A stretch of DNA of 64,000 nt from Ruegeria_C sp041537925 (lineage in GTDB: Bacteria > Pseudomonadota > Alphaproteobacteria > Rhodobacterales > Rhodobacteraceae): assembly GCF_041537925.1 (NCBI RefSeq), contig NZ_JBGOSH010000004.1, positions 1 to 64,000 of the forward strand. Direction: 5' to 3'. Every line of letters begins with the position of its first letter. The stretch's first letter is position 1. This document shows, in pieces, positions 43,983 through 53,447 of this stretch. Under the pieces are notes generated by a model. It had not been told where the DNA came from. It worked only from the letters and a program-made list of their open reading frames with translations, and made no database searches. The position numbers were made by a program, and so were the translations under genes.

Positions 43983-44747
43983 ATGCATGACGTCATTACC
44001 CCGGCGCCGGTTGATCTGGATGCCGAATTGGACCGGATCGCCGCGCGGTACCAATCCGCCGGAGGAGCCGGAGTGCAGATGCTCAACCTGTTGGGCGGCA
44101 AGGCCGAAGGGTTGCTGGACCGTTTGCCCGAACCGGTGCGCGCCGGGCTTTATGAGGGTACGGAACAGGCGCTCAGGGTGGCGATGCAGGCCGCACAGGG
44201 CTCACGCAAGGCGGTGCCAGACCAGAAACCTTGGGTGAATACCGCTGTGACCACCGCCATGGGTGCGGCAGGAGGTTTGGGCGGGATGCCGTCGGCGCTG
44301 GTGGAACTGCCGCTGACCACCACCATGCTACTGCGCGCCATTCAGGGTGTTGCGGCGGCCGAGGGCTTTGATCCCGCTGCCGAGAATGTGCGTTTTGACT
44401 GCGTGCGGGTCTTTTCTGCCGCCGGGCCGCTTGAAGTCGATGACGGGGCCGATCTGGGGTTTCTCTCGGTCCGACTGACGCTGACCGGCACCGCGATGCA
44501 GAAGCTGATCGCGATGGTCGCCCCACGGCTCGCTACGGTTCTGGGGCAGAAGCTGGCGGCGCAGACCGTCCCGTTGCTGGGGGCTGTGGCTGGGGCGGGG
44601 ACGAACTATGTCTACACCCGCTATTACCAGCAGGTGGCGCATGTTCATTTTGGATTGCGCAGACTGGCCATCCATGCCGACATGCCGCAACAGGAACTGG
44701 TCGCGCTGCTGGCCGAACGGCTGAATCTACCGCCGCCGCAACCTTAA
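43983..44747 (+). CDS. EcsC family protein
   Basis: A 254-residue protein of the EcsC family, whose role is unknown though named after a gene near a Bacillus exporter. It has an amphipathic, glycine-rich middle (MGAAGGLGGMPSALVELPLTTTMLLRAI) and a second hydrophobic stretch (PLLGAVAGAGTNYVYTRYY), suggesting membrane association. AGGAGG precedes the ATG at good distance, so it is likely well translated. Confidence 0.84.
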   Translation: MHDVITPAPVDLDAELDRIAARYQSAGGAGVQMLNLLGGKAEGLLDRLPEPVRAGLYEGTEQALRVAMQAAQGSRKAVPDQKPWVNTAVTTAMGAAGGLGGMPSALVELPLTTTMLLRAIQGVAAAEGFDPAAENVRFDCVRVFSAAGPLEVDDGADLGFLSVRLTLTGTAMQKLIAMVAPRLATVLGQKLAAQTVPLLGAVAGAGTNYVYTRYYQQVAHVHFGLRRLAIHADMPQQELVALLAERLNLPPPQP

Positions 44748-44859
44748 AGATTTCTCATATAGCCAAACGTCAATCTTGAGTTGCTAATCCTAAAGTTTAT
44801 TTTGATGTTAGGCCCTGAGCTTGTATGAGTCGCCCGGAGACTTGTGTTTTGGAAGTCAA

Positions 44860-45318
44860 ATGATTCAATACGCGTTGAAATGCAGTCATGGCCACGGCTT
44901 TGATAGCTGGTTTCAGTCCGCAGCCGCCTATGACAAGCTGCGGGCGGCGGGCATGGTGGCTTGCGCGATCTGCGGTGACCAACACGTTGAAAAGGCAGTC
45001 ATGACGCCGCGTGTCCGTCCCGCACGGAATGCGGTCGATGTCCCGAATTCCCCGCCCAAGCCGCAGAGCGAGGCTGTGCCGCTGAACGTGCCGCGCAATG
45101 CGGCCGAAAAGGCCCTTGCCGAGCTGCGCAAACGGGTCGAGGACACGTCCGACTATGTCGGTCGCGAATTTGCCAGCGAGGCGCGCAAGATGCATCTGGG
45201 CGACGCGCCCGCGCGGGCGATCTATGGCGAAGCCAAGCTGGACGAGGCCCGTGCGCTGGTCGAGGATGGCGTGCCGGTCGCACCCCTGCCGTTCGTTCCG
45301 AACCGCAAGTCGAACTGA
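44860..45318 (+). CDS. DUF1178 family protein
   Basis: A 152-residue cytosolic protein of the DUF1178 family, common in alphaproteobacteria and without known function. The N-terminus MIQYALKCSHGHGFDSWFQS and the pair CAICG make a rubredoxin/zinc-ribbon-like metal site (C8, C37, C40 region). A basic, proline-rich linker is followed by a helical tail (AEKALAELRKRVEDTSDYVG). The start is the ATG after GGAAG; the ORF begins 13 codons earlier. It is followed 1 nt later by the SDR gene. Confidence 0.88.
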   Translation: MIQYALKCSHGHGFDSWFQSAAAYDKLRAAGMVACAICGDQHVEKAVMTPRVRPARNAVDVPNSPPKPQSEAVPLNVPRNAAEKALAELRKRVEDTSDYVGREFASEARKMHLGDAPARAIYGEAKLDEARALVEDGVPVAPLPFVPNRKSN

Positions 45319-45319
45319 C

Positions 45320-45958
45320 ATGCATGTTCTGATCACCGGCGCCAATCGCGGGATTGGCCGTGCGCTGGCGGATCGCTACCGCGCGGCTGGGCACGAAGTC
45401 ACGGGCACAGCGCGCGATGGCAGCGAGGCCATCTCGCTGGATGTCACCAAGCCCGATACGCATGCAAAGATGGCTGAGGCGCTGGCCGGGCGCGAGATCG
45501 ATCTGCTGGTCTGCAATGCCGGGGTTTATCTGGACAAGGGGTATGGGTTCGACGAGTACCACAGCGATCTCTGGGCGCAGACATTTGCAGCGAATGTCAC
45601 TGGTGTGTTCCTGACGGTTCAGACGCTGTTGCCGAATCTCCGGGCGGCAGGTGGCCGGATCGCGGTTCTGTCCTCGATCATGGCATCTCACACGCGTGCG
45701 CCGGGCGGCAGCTATGTCTATCGTGCCTCGAAGGCGGCGGTACTCAATCTGGGACGCAACCTGGCGACGGATCTTGAGCCGCAGGGCGTTGCGGTGGGCA
45801 TTTACCATCCCGGGTGGGTGCGCACGGATATGGGCGGTACCGGCGCGGATCTGCATGTGGACGAGGCCACATCAGGCCTTGTGGACCGGTTCGACGCGCT
45901 TTCTCTAGCGACGACGGGCTGCTTCGAAAGCTGGGACGGCGGTCCTATCGACTACTGA
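45320..45958 (+). CDS. short-chain dehydrogenase/reductase
   Basis: A 212-residue classical-type SDR. The cofactor loop is LITGANRGIGRAL at the N-terminus, then LLVCNAGVYL, the catalytic serine in AVLSSIMASH, and YVYRASK holding the YxxxK pair. It resembles the short CsgA/C-factor-like group. The ATG lies 1 nt after the DUF1178 stop; the open frame runs further upstream inside that gene but is not coding there. Substrate unknown. Its last 7 nt overlap a convergent gene. Confidence 0.9.
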   Translation: MHVLITGANRGIGRALADRYRAAGHEVTGTARDGSEAISLDVTKPDTHAKMAEALAGREIDLLVCNAGVYLDKGYGFDEYHSDLWAQTFAANVTGVFLTVQTLLPNLRAAGGRIAVLSSIMASHTRAPGGSYVYRASKAAVLNLGRNLATDLEPQGVAVGIYHPGWVRTDMGGTGADLHVDEATSGLVDRFDALSLATTGCFESWDGGPIDY

Positions 45959-46308
45959 ATTTTAACGGCGCTTGCCGGGAGCTCGAACACTTCGTTCGGC
46001 TCGATGAAGATTATCATGATATCACCGTTGAGTTCATGGTTTACGGGCGAAGTAGAACTGGACGAGGTCGGTTCACCGTTTTCGAAATATATTCTGCGCA
46101 CCTCTCCGGTGGGCAGTTGCACGGCCAGCGTGGCTTTGCCATCGTCTTTGCGGCGCAGCTCAGCGGGACATTGTGCGATGGGCTGATCCGCGATCGCCGC
46201 GCAGGGAACGGTCCCAAGCGCGCTCTGGCCGTCGGTTCCGGATACGGTCGCGTTTTGACCTGTGGCCTGAGTGGCGGCTAGGGTCAGGGCCAGAAATAAG
46301 ACGCGCAT
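45952..46308 (-). CDS. small secreted protein of unknown function
   Basis: A 118-residue exported protein: signal peptide MRVLFLALTLAATQATGQN, then a mature part with two cysteines (VPCAAI, AQCPAEL) and a beta-rich segment (GKATLAVQLPTGEVRRIYF) ending ELPASAVKIQ. No known domain is recognised. AAAGGA lies 6 nt before the ATG. It converges on the SDR gene with a 7-nt overlap and is followed upstream by a 192-nt gap before lysC, in which no gene is seen. Confidence 0.75.
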   Translation of the reverse strand: MRVLFLALTLAATQATGQNATVSGTDGQSALGTVPCAAIADQPIAQCPAELRRKDDGKATLAVQLPTGEVRRIYFENGEPTSSSSTSPVNHELNGDIMIIFIEPNEVFELPASAVKIQ

Positions 46309-46500
46309 GGGAATTCCTTTGGGGTTTTGGTCGCCGGGACGGTGGCAGTCGCCCCGGCCAAAGTAAAGCGGGATGTTGCGACAGCGCCGGACACCTATGT
46401 CACAGAACCTGCCCGGACAGGGATGCCCACTTGCCCTTGCGTCCCCCCTCGCTTAAGACCCCCCTGATCGGAAATCCAAGGCGCGGAGACGACAAGCCCT

Positions 46501-47739
46501 ATGCCCACGCTCGTGATGAAATTCGGTGGCACCTCGGTGGCCAATCTCGACCGTATCCGCCGCGTTGCGAAACGTGTCGGCGTCGAGGTGGCCAAGGGCT
46601 ATGATGTGATCGTCATCGTCTCGGCCATGTCCGGCAAGACCAATGAGCTGGTCGGCTGGGTCGATGAGACCTCGCCGCTATACGACGCCCGCGAATATGA
46701 TGCGGTCGTGTCCTCGGGCGAGAATGTGACCGCCGGTCTGATGGCGCTGACCCTGCAGGAAATGGACGTGCCGGCGCGCAGCTGGCAGGGCTGGCAGGTA
46801 CCGCTGCTGACCACCTCCGCCCACAGCCAGGCGCGGATCAATGATATCCCGACCGAGAACATCAACGCCAAATTTTCCGAAGGCATGAAAGTGGCCGTGG
46901 TCGCGGGCTTTCAGGGACTCAGCCCCGAGGGTCGTATCACCACGCTGGGCCGGGGTGGCTCGGACACCACCGCGGTTGCCTTTGCCGCCGCTTTTGATGC
47001 CGAACGCTGCGACATCTACACCGATGTGGATGGCGTCTATACCACCGATCCGCGCATCTGCGAGAAGGCGCGCAAGCTGGACAAGATCTCGTTCGAGGAG
47101 ATGCTGGAACTGGCCTCGCTGGGGGCCAAGGTGTTGCAGACCCGCTCGGTCGAGCTGGCCATGCGATTTGGCGTGCGGCTGCGCGTGCTGTCCAGTTTCG
47201 AGGAACAATCCGATAATGCGGGCACGCTGGTCTGTGCCGAGGAGGATATTATGGAATCCAATGTCGTGGCCGGTGTGGCCTATTCCCGCGACGAAGCAAA
47301 GATGACGCTGGTGTCGGTCGCCGACCGCCCCGGCATCGCCGCCACGATCTTCTCCGCTCTTAGTGAGGCAGGGGTGAACGTGGACATGATCGTGCAGAAC
47401 ATTTCGGATGAGGGGCGCACCGACATGACCTTCTCCTGTCCGACCGATCAGGTGGCGCGCTCGGAAAAGGCGCTGCTGGAAATCAAGGGCGCGGGCGAGC
47501 TGAACTATGCCGAGCTGGTGGCCGACGAGGATGTGGCCAAGGTCTCGGTCGTGGGGATCGGTATGCGCTCGCAATCGGGGGTTGCGGCCAAGATGTTCAA
47601 GGTGCTGTCCGATGAAGGAATCAACATCCGGGTTATCACCACCTCCGAGATAAAAATTTCGGTCCTGATTGATCGGAAATACATGGAACTTGCCGTTCAG
47701 GCGCTGCATGATGCGTTTGACTTGGACAAGGCGGCCTGA
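46501..47739 (+). CDS. lysC: aspartate kinase
   Basis: Aspartokinase (412 residues), which phosphorylates aspartate in the first step towards lysine, threonine and methionine. The N-terminal KFGGTSVANLDRI and the block GRGGSDTTAVAFAAAF with DVDGVYTTDPRI make the kinase domain. Two ACT domains follow (residues about 265-400: SVADRPGIAATIFSALSEAG, SVVGIGMRSQSGVAAKMF), which give feedback control by lysine and threonine. It shares the threonine pathway with thrC elsewhere in the window. ptsP follows 46 nt later, a common alphaproteobacterial pair. Confidence 0.96.
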   Translation: MPTLVMKFGGTSVANLDRIRRVAKRVGVEVAKGYDVIVIVSAMSGKTNELVGWVDETSPLYDAREYDAVVSSGENVTAGLMALTLQEMDVPARSWQGWQVPLLTTSAHSQARINDIPTENINAKFSEGMKVAVVAGFQGLSPEGRITTLGRGGSDTTAVAFAAAFDAERCDIYTDVDGVYTTDPRICEKARKLDKISFEEMLELASLGAKVLQTRSVELAMRFGVRLRVLSSFEEQSDNAGTLVCAEEDIMESNVVAGVAYSRDEAKMTLVSVADRPGIAATIFSALSEAGVNVDMIVQNISDEGRTDMTFSCPTDQVARSEKALLEIKGAGELNYAELVADEDVAKVSVVGIGMRSQSGVAAKMFKVLSDEGINIRVITTSEIKISVLIDRKYMELAVQALHDAFDLDKAA

Positions 47740-47785
47740 GGCAGACAAGCCTAGGGCCGCCGTCAAATCAGATTGAACGGGGCCC

Positions 47786-50029
47786 ATGGCGGATAGTACG
47801 GAAAGCGGATCCAGAAAACTCCTCGGGCGTCTGCGCGAGGCGATGGCCGGTGACTCTGCCGGTCAGGAACGCCTGGACAAGATCACCCATCTGATTGCCA
47901 ACAGCATGGGCACAGAGGTCTGTTCCATCTACCTTTTCCGAGATGAAGACACGCTGGAGCTTTGTGCAACCGAAGGCTTGAAAACCGAGGCCGTACACCA
48001 GACCCGGATGCGGATGGGCGAGGGGCTTGTGGGCCGGGTCGCCCGATTTGGCAAGGTGGTGAACACACCGGATGCACCTGCGGCCAAGGGGTTCCGGTTC
48101 ATGCCCGAAACGGGCGAAGAGCGGTTCTCGTCTTTCCTTGGCGTCCCGATCCAGCGGCTTGGCGAGAAACTCGGCGTACTGGTGGTTCAGTCCCGTGATC
48201 CGCGTGAATATCTGGCCGACGAGGTCTATGCGCTGGAAGTGGTCGCAATGGTCCTGGCTGAGATGACCGAGCTAGGCGCCTTTGTCGGTGAAGGCGCGGC
48301 CCTGTCGCCCTTGCACCAGCAACCAGTGTTGCTGCGCGGCGGCACCGGCCAAGAAGGCACCGCCGAGGGGCATGTCTGGCTGCATGAACCGCGCGTCGTC
48401 ATTACCAACCCGATAGCGGATGACCCACATATTGAACAGGCCCGTCTCAATCACGCGGTCGAAGAGTTGCGCGTTGGCGTCAACAAGATGCTTGAGATGT
48501 CGCAGAACGGCGACAAGGAACAGTTGCAGGTTCTCGAAGCCTACCGGATGTTCGCCAATTCCAAGGGCTGGATGCGCCGGATGGAAGAGGATATCTCGCG
48601 CGGGTTGAGCGCTGAGGCCGCCGTCGAGAAGGAACAATCGCAGGCCCGCGCGCGCATGGAGCAGGTGTCGGACCCTTATTTGCGCGAACGGCTCGCGGAT
48701 CTTGACGATCTGAGCAACCGGATGCTGCGGATTTTGACCGGGCAGGGCAAGGAGACGGGCATTGACCTGCCCGCCGACCCGATCCTTGTGGCGCGGAATA
48801 TCGGTCCGGCTGAATTGTTGGAATACGGCCGATCGCTGCGGGGTATCGTGCTGGAAGAAGGCTCGGTCGGCAGCCACGCAACCATCGTCGCGCGCGCGCT
48901 GGCCATTCCGCTGGTGGTCCATGCCAAGCGGGTCACGACCGAGGCACTGAACGGCGATCACATCATGGTCGACGGTGATCAGGGCGTTGTGCATCTGCGC
49001 CCAGATGACACGGTTGTCACTGCCTTTCGCGACAAGATTGCGATGCAAGCCGAAGCCCAGGAACGCTATGCCTCGATCCGCGACAAACCTGCGACCACGC
49101 AGGATGGCAAAGAGATCAGTCTCGTGATGAATGCCGGATTGATGGCGGACCTGCCGTCGCTGCCCAGTTCCGGCGCCGAAGGGGTCGGTCTGTTCCGCAC
49201 CGAATTGCAGTTTCTGGTGCGCAACAAGATGCCCAAACGATCGGAACTGGTGGCGCTCTACAGCCGGGTTCTTGATGCCGCCGGAGGTAAGCGCGTGGTG
49301 TTCCGCACGCTTGATATCGGCTCCGACAAGGTCCTGCCATATATGAAACCCACCGATGAGCCGAACCCCGCTCTGGGCTGGCGCGCGATCCGGGTTGGGC
49401 TGGACAAGCCGGGCATCATGCGGATGCAGTTGCAGGCACTGATCCGCGCCGCCAACGGGCGCCCGCTGACCATCATGTTCCCATTCGTCGCCCAGGCCGA
49501 GGAATATCGCGCCGCCCGCGCCGAAGTGGACAAGACCATCGCCCGCGAGGAACGATTGGGTCATGTGCTGCCGGAAACGCTTGAGATTGGCGCGATGCTG
49601 GAAACCCCTTCGCTAGCGTTCGCGCCGCAGAAATTCTTTGACGAGGTCGGGTTCCTGTCGATCGGTGGCAATGACCTGAAACAGTTCTTCTTTGCCGCCG
49701 ACCGCGAAAACGAGCGCGTGCGTCGCCGTTATGATACCCTGAATGCAAGCTTCCTTAGCCTGATCGAACGGATCGTGGAACGCTGCGCCATCTCCGGCAC
49801 GCCGTTAAGCTTCTGTGGCGAGGACGCGGGCCGTCCGGTCGAGGCGGTGTGCCTAGCCGCCATGGGCCTGCGCACGCTGTCGATGCGCCCGGCCTCCATC
49901 GGGCCGGTCAAAAGCCTGCTTTTGCGGACAAATCTCGACGATCTGCGCAAGGTGATCCTGGATGCCCGCCATCGCGGCGAACAGACCGTGCGCCCGATGG
50001 TGATGGAGTGGTTCCGGCAAAGCAGGTGA
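47786..50029 (+). CDS. ptsP: PtsP, enzyme I of the nitrogen PTS
   Basis: PEP-protein phosphotransferase EI-Ntr (747 residues), which phosphorylates NPr with PEP in a regulatory cascade. The N-terminal GAF domain covers about residues 20-165 (ITHLIANSMGTEVCSIYLF), followed by the EI helical domain. The phosphorylated histidine is in GSVGSHATIVARAL near residue 370. The PEP-binding barrel holds GLFRTELQFLV, SIGGNDLKQFFFAADREN and the catalytic cysteine in LSFCGEDAGRP. Length and order are as usual. The ribosome site is weak, so it may depend on read-through from lysC. Confidence 0.95.
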   Translation: MADSTESGSRKLLGRLREAMAGDSAGQERLDKITHLIANSMGTEVCSIYLFRDEDTLELCATEGLKTEAVHQTRMRMGEGLVGRVARFGKVVNTPDAPAAKGFRFMPETGEERFSSFLGVPIQRLGEKLGVLVVQSRDPREYLADEVYALEVVAMVLAEMTELGAFVGEGAALSPLHQQPVLLRGGTGQEGTAEGHVWLHEPRVVITNPIADDPHIEQARLNHAVEELRVGVNKMLEMSQNGDKEQLQVLEAYRMFANSKGWMRRMEEDISRGLSAEAAVEKEQSQARARMEQVSDPYLRERLADLDDLSNRMLRILTGQGKETGIDLPADPILVARNIGPAELLEYGRSLRGIVLEEGSVGSHATIVARALAIPLVVHAKRVTTEALNGDHIMVDGDQGVVHLRPDDTVVTAFRDKIAMQAEAQERYASIRDKPATTQDGKEISLVMNAGLMADLPSLPSSGAEGVGLFRTELQFLVRNKMPKRSELVALYSRVLDAAGGKRVVFRTLDIGSDKVLPYMKPTDEPNPALGWRAIRVGLDKPGIMRMQLQALIRAANGRPLTIMFPFVAQAEEYRAARAEVDKTIAREERLGHVLPETLEIGAMLETPSLAFAPQKFFDEVGFLSIGGNDLKQFFFAADRENERVRRRYDTLNASFLSLIERIVERCAISGTPLSFCGEDAGRPVEAVCLAAMGLRTLSMRPASIGPVKSLLLRTNLDDLRKVILDARHRGEQTVRPMVMEWFRQSR

Positions 50030-50110
50030 AACTCCTGCAAAGGCATTTCATGCGGCAAGGCCATTTCGCTCTTGCATTCCGAGGCCGGATGGGCAATTAA
50101 CGCGATGAAT

Positions 50111-50124
50111 TGTTAACGCTAACA
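50111..50124. promoter_or_regulatory. LacI-family type operator upstream of zwf
   Basis: TGTTAACGCTAACA is a palindrome with 5-nt arms (TGTTA / TAACA) around a central ACGC. It fits the CG-centred pattern of LacI/GalR-family sites and closely resembles the gluconate repressor operator that controls edd-eda in enteric bacteria. It lies 59 nt before the zwf start, a likely promoter position. No LacI-type gene is present in the window. Confidence 0.6.
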
Positions 50125-50182
50125 GTGGCCGTTATGCGGATCGGTGCCAAAACCGTCTGCCGGCCAGAACTGGAGCCAACCC

Positions 50183-51634
50183 ATGGTCTCGCGTGTCATC
50201 CCCGTAGACCCCTTTGACCTTGTCCTGTTTGGTGCGACCGGCGATCTGGCGAAACGAAAGATTCTGCCGGGTCTGTTTCATCGTTTCGAAGTCGGCCAGA
50301 TGCCGTCCGAGGCCCGCATCATTGGTTCGGCCCGGACCGAGATGGATGCAGAGACCTTTCGTCAGGTCACCAAAGACGCCATTGAGCAGTTCACCCCCGA
50401 CAGCCCGAACCGCGCCAAGACACTGGCACAGTTTCTGGAAAGGCTGGATTACGTGACTGTCGATGTCTCGTCCGATCAGGGCTGGCAGACCCTGGCGGAT
50501 GCGCTCAGACCCGATGTTGTGCGAGCCTTCTACCTGTCGGTGGGCCCCTCACTGTTTGCCGATATCGCCGGACGGCTGCATGATTGCGGATTGGCCACGC
50601 CCGACAGCCGGATCGTCGTCGAAAAGCCCTTTGGTCGGGATCTCTCCTCGGCGCGTGCCTTGAACGAAGGGCTGCGGGCCTGTTTCGAAGAACACCAGAT
50701 TTATCGGATCGACCACTATCTGGGCAAGGAAACCGTGCAGAACCTGATGGCGCTACGATTTGCCAATTCACTGTTCGAACCGCTCTGGAATGCCACCCAT
50801 GTCGATCATGTTCAGATCACCGTGGCCGAAAGCATCGGAATCGACGGGCGCGGGGCCTATTATGATCAATCGGGCGCGATGCGGGACATGGTTCAGAACC
50901 ACCTGGTACAGCTTCTGTGCCTGACCGCTATGGAGCCGCCTTCGAAATTCACACCCAACGCAGTGCGTGACGAAAAGGTCAAGGTGATTGAGGCGCTCGA
51001 TCCGGTCGAGCCGGGTGATATCGCGCGCGGCCAGTATCGGGCCGATGCGGGCGGCGATGGCTATCGCGACCATGTCGGTAATCCCTCCAGCAACACCGAG
51101 AGTTTTATCGCCATGAAGGTCAGCGTCGCCAATTGGCGCTGGTCGGGCACGCCGTTCTATCTGCGCACCGGCAAGCGGCTGCGGGCGCGGGAATCTGAGA
51201 TCGCGGTGGTGTTCCGCGATCCGCCGCACACGATCTTTCCCAATGTGGGCCGGTTACGCGGCAATGTGCTGGTGATCCGGCTCCAACCGGATGAAGGCAT
51301 CACCCTGCGCACCACGATCAAGGATCCGGGACCGGGTGGTCTGCGCCTGTCCGAGGTGTCGCTGGACATGAGCTTTGCCGATGCGCTGGGCGCGGATGTG
51401 CGCCAGCAGGACGCCTATGAGCGGTTGGTGATGGACGTGATCCGGGGCGATCAGACGCTGTTCATGCGCGGTGATGAAGTCGAGGCCGCCTGGGCCTGGG
51501 TTGATCCGATCATCCGAAACTGGGAAGAAACCGGCGATCAGCCTGCAGCTTACGATCCGGGCACTTCCGGTCCCGAAGAAGCGCTGATGCTGATGCATCG
51601 CGACGGTCGCCGCTGGCGCCATATAGGAGGGTGA
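50183..51634 (+). CDS. zwf: glucose-6-phosphate dehydrogenase
   Basis: Oxidises glucose-6-phosphate to 6-phosphogluconolactone with NAD(P), feeding the Entner-Doudoroff and pentose phosphate routes (483 residues). The dinucleotide loop is FGATGDLAKRK near residue 15, and the active-site peptide RIDHYLGKETVQN has its histidine at 178 and lysine at 184. The start at 50183 has GGAG upstream; the ORF begins 13 codons earlier. edd follows after 1 nt, with no lactonase gene between. Confidence 0.96.
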   Translation: MVSRVIPVDPFDLVLFGATGDLAKRKILPGLFHRFEVGQMPSEARIIGSARTEMDAETFRQVTKDAIEQFTPDSPNRAKTLAQFLERLDYVTVDVSSDQGWQTLADALRPDVVRAFYLSVGPSLFADIAGRLHDCGLATPDSRIVVEKPFGRDLSSARALNEGLRACFEEHQIYRIDHYLGKETVQNLMALRFANSLFEPLWNATHVDHVQITVAESIGIDGRGAYYDQSGAMRDMVQNHLVQLLCLTAMEPPSKFTPNAVRDEKVKVIEALDPVEPGDIARGQYRADAGGDGYRDHVGNPSSNTESFIAMKVSVANWRWSGTPFYLRTGKRLRARESEIAVVFRDPPHTIFPNVGRLRGNVLVIRLQPDEGITLRTTIKDPGPGGLRLSEVSLDMSFADALGADVRQQDAYERLVMDVIRGDQTLFMRGDEVEAAWAWVDPIIRNWEETGDQPAAYDPGTSGPEEALMLMHRDGRRWRHIGG

Positions 51635-51635
51635 C

Positions 51636-53447
51636 ATGAACGTGCACCGCACCATTCAGGATGTGACCCTGCGCATCATCGAGCGCAGCGCAGGCACGCG
51701 CGACCGCTATCTGGAGCGGATGGATCAGGCCGCCAGCAAAGGCCCGGCCCGCGCCCATCTCAGCTGCAGCGGTCAGGCGCATGCCTATGCTGGGGCGGGG
51801 TCGGATCAGCAGGCGCTGGCCACAAGCTCGGCGGGCAACCTAGGCATCGTGACGACCTACAATGACATGCTTTCGGCGCATCAGCCATTCGAACGGTTCC
51901 CCGACCTGATCCGGACCGCTGCCCGCGACGCGGGCGGCACCGCGCAAGTGGCGGGCGGGGTTCCGGCCATGTGCGACGGGGTCACGCAGGGCGAGGCAGG
52001 GATGGAGCTGTCGCTGTTTTCCCGTGACGCGATTGCGATGGCGACCGGTGTGGCACTCAGTCACAACACCTTTGATGCCGCTGTGTTTCTGGGGGTCTGC
52101 GACAAGATCGTGCCGGGTTTGGTGATCGCGGCACAAAGCTTCGGCCATCTGCCTGCCGTGTTCCTGCCCGCCGGTCCCATGACCAGCGGGTTGCCCAATG
52201 ATGAAAAGGCCAAGATACGCCAGAAATTCGCCACCGGAGAGGTCGGGCGCGACGCACTGATGGCGGCTGAAATGGCCGCCTATCATGGGCCGGGCACCTG
52301 CACCTTCTACGGCACCGCCAATACCAACCAGATGTTGATGGAGTTCATGGGGCTGCACCTGCCGGGTGCGAGCTTTGTGAACCCGAACACGCCTCTGCGC
52401 GATGCGCTGACCGAAGAGGGCGCAAAACGCGCGCTGTCGCTCAGCGCGCTGGGCAACAATTACACGCCCGCTTGCAAGGTGTTGGATGAGAAGGCCTATG
52501 TGAACGGCATCGTCGGTCTGATGGCGACAGGGGGCTCCACCAACCTGCTCATTCACTTGATCGCGATGGCACGGGCTGGTGGCATCCGGCTGGACTGGCA
52601 GGATTTCTCAGAAATTTCCCAAGTTGTGCCACTAGTGGCGCGAGTCTATCCCAATGGGCTCGCCGATGTGAATCATTTCCACGCGGCAGGCGGTTTGGGC
52701 TACACCATCCACACGCTGATGGAAGAGGGGCTCTTGCATCCCGACACCATCACGGTTGCGGGGCAGGGGTTGGCCGAATATACCCGCGAGCCCAAGCTGA
52801 TCGACGGCGCGTTGGTCTGGCAGGACGGCGCGGGCGCGTCGCTCAATGACAAGATCCTTCGCCCCGCAGCGGACCCGTTTCAGGAAACCGGCGGTTTGTC
52901 GCGGCTGAGCGGGTCGCTCGGTACCGGGGTTATGAAAGTCTCGGCGGTTGCGCCCGAACACCGGATCATCGAGGCGCCCGCACGCATCTTCAACGATCAA
53001 GAGGACGTGAAAGCGGCGTTCAAGGCCGGAGAGTTCACCGGTGACGTGGTTGTTGTCGTGCGGTTCCAGGGACCCAAGGCCAGCGGTATGCCAGAGTTGC
53101 ATTCGCTGACGCCGGTGCTGTCGATCCTACAGGGACGGGGGCACAAGGTGGCTCTGGTCACCGATGGCCGGATGTCCGGAGCATCGGGCAAGGTGCCTGC
53201 CGCGATCCATGTCTGCCCCGAGGCGCTGGATGGCGGACCGATTGCGCGGCTGCAGGACGGCGATCTGGTCCGGGTGGATGCAGTCTCGGGCGAACTTGAG
53301 ATCTTGACCGAAGGGGTGCTGGATCGCGATCCGATACAGGCCGACCTGACCGGAAATGAATTTGGCACAGGGCGTGAGATGTTCGCCTTGTTCCGCCGCA
53401 ATGTGAGCCGGGCTGATGCCGGCGCAACCGTGTTTGGAGAGTTCTGA
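51636..53447 (+). CDS. edd: phosphogluconate dehydratase
   Basis: The iron-sulphur dehydratase (603 residues) that makes KDPG from 6-phosphogluconate. It is a member of the IlvD/Edd family, with conserved PAMCDGVTQGEAGMELS, FLGVCDKIVPGLVIAA and GTCTFYGTANTNQM blocks; the cluster cysteines lie in these. The C-terminal part carries VALVTDGRMSGASGKVPAAI. GGAGG precedes the ATG, 1 nt after zwf. Its stop overlaps the eda start (TGATG). Confidence 0.96.
   Translation: MNVHRTIQDVTLRIIERSAGTRDRYLERMDQAASKGPARAHLSCSGQAHAYAGAGSDQQALATSSAGNLGIVTTYNDMLSAHQPFERFPDLIRTAARDAGGTAQVAGGVPAMCDGVTQGEAGMELSLFSRDAIAMATGVALSHNTFDAAVFLGVCDKIVPGLVIAAQSFGHLPAVFLPAGPMTSGLPNDEKAKIRQKFATGEVGRDALMAAEMAAYHGPGTCTFYGTANTNQMLMEFMGLHLPGASFVNPNTPLRDALTEEGAKRALSLSALGNNYTPACKVLDEKAYVNGIVGLMATGGSTNLLIHLIAMARAGGIRLDWQDFSEISQVVPLVARVYPNGLADVNHFHAAGGLGYTIHTLMEEGLLHPDTITVAGQGLAEYTREPKLIDGALVWQDGAGASLNDKILRPAADPFQETGGLSRLSGSLGTGVMKVSAVAPEHRIIEAPARIFNDQEDVKAAFKAGEFTGDVVVVVRFQGPKASGMPELHSLTPVLSILQGRGHKVALVTDGRMSGASGKVPAAIHVCPEALDGGPIARLQDGDLVRVDAVSGELEILTEGVLDRDPIQADLTGNEFGTGREMFALFRRNVSRADAGATVFGEF

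Noticed and set aside
45098..45319. Extension of the SDR gene 74 codons upstream
   Set aside because: These codons overlap the DUF1178 gene in another frame; the SDR cofactor loop begins right after the ATG at 45320.
48272..49564. 430-codon open frame on the minus strand
   Set aside because: Antisense to ptsP, with no domain and no ribosome site.
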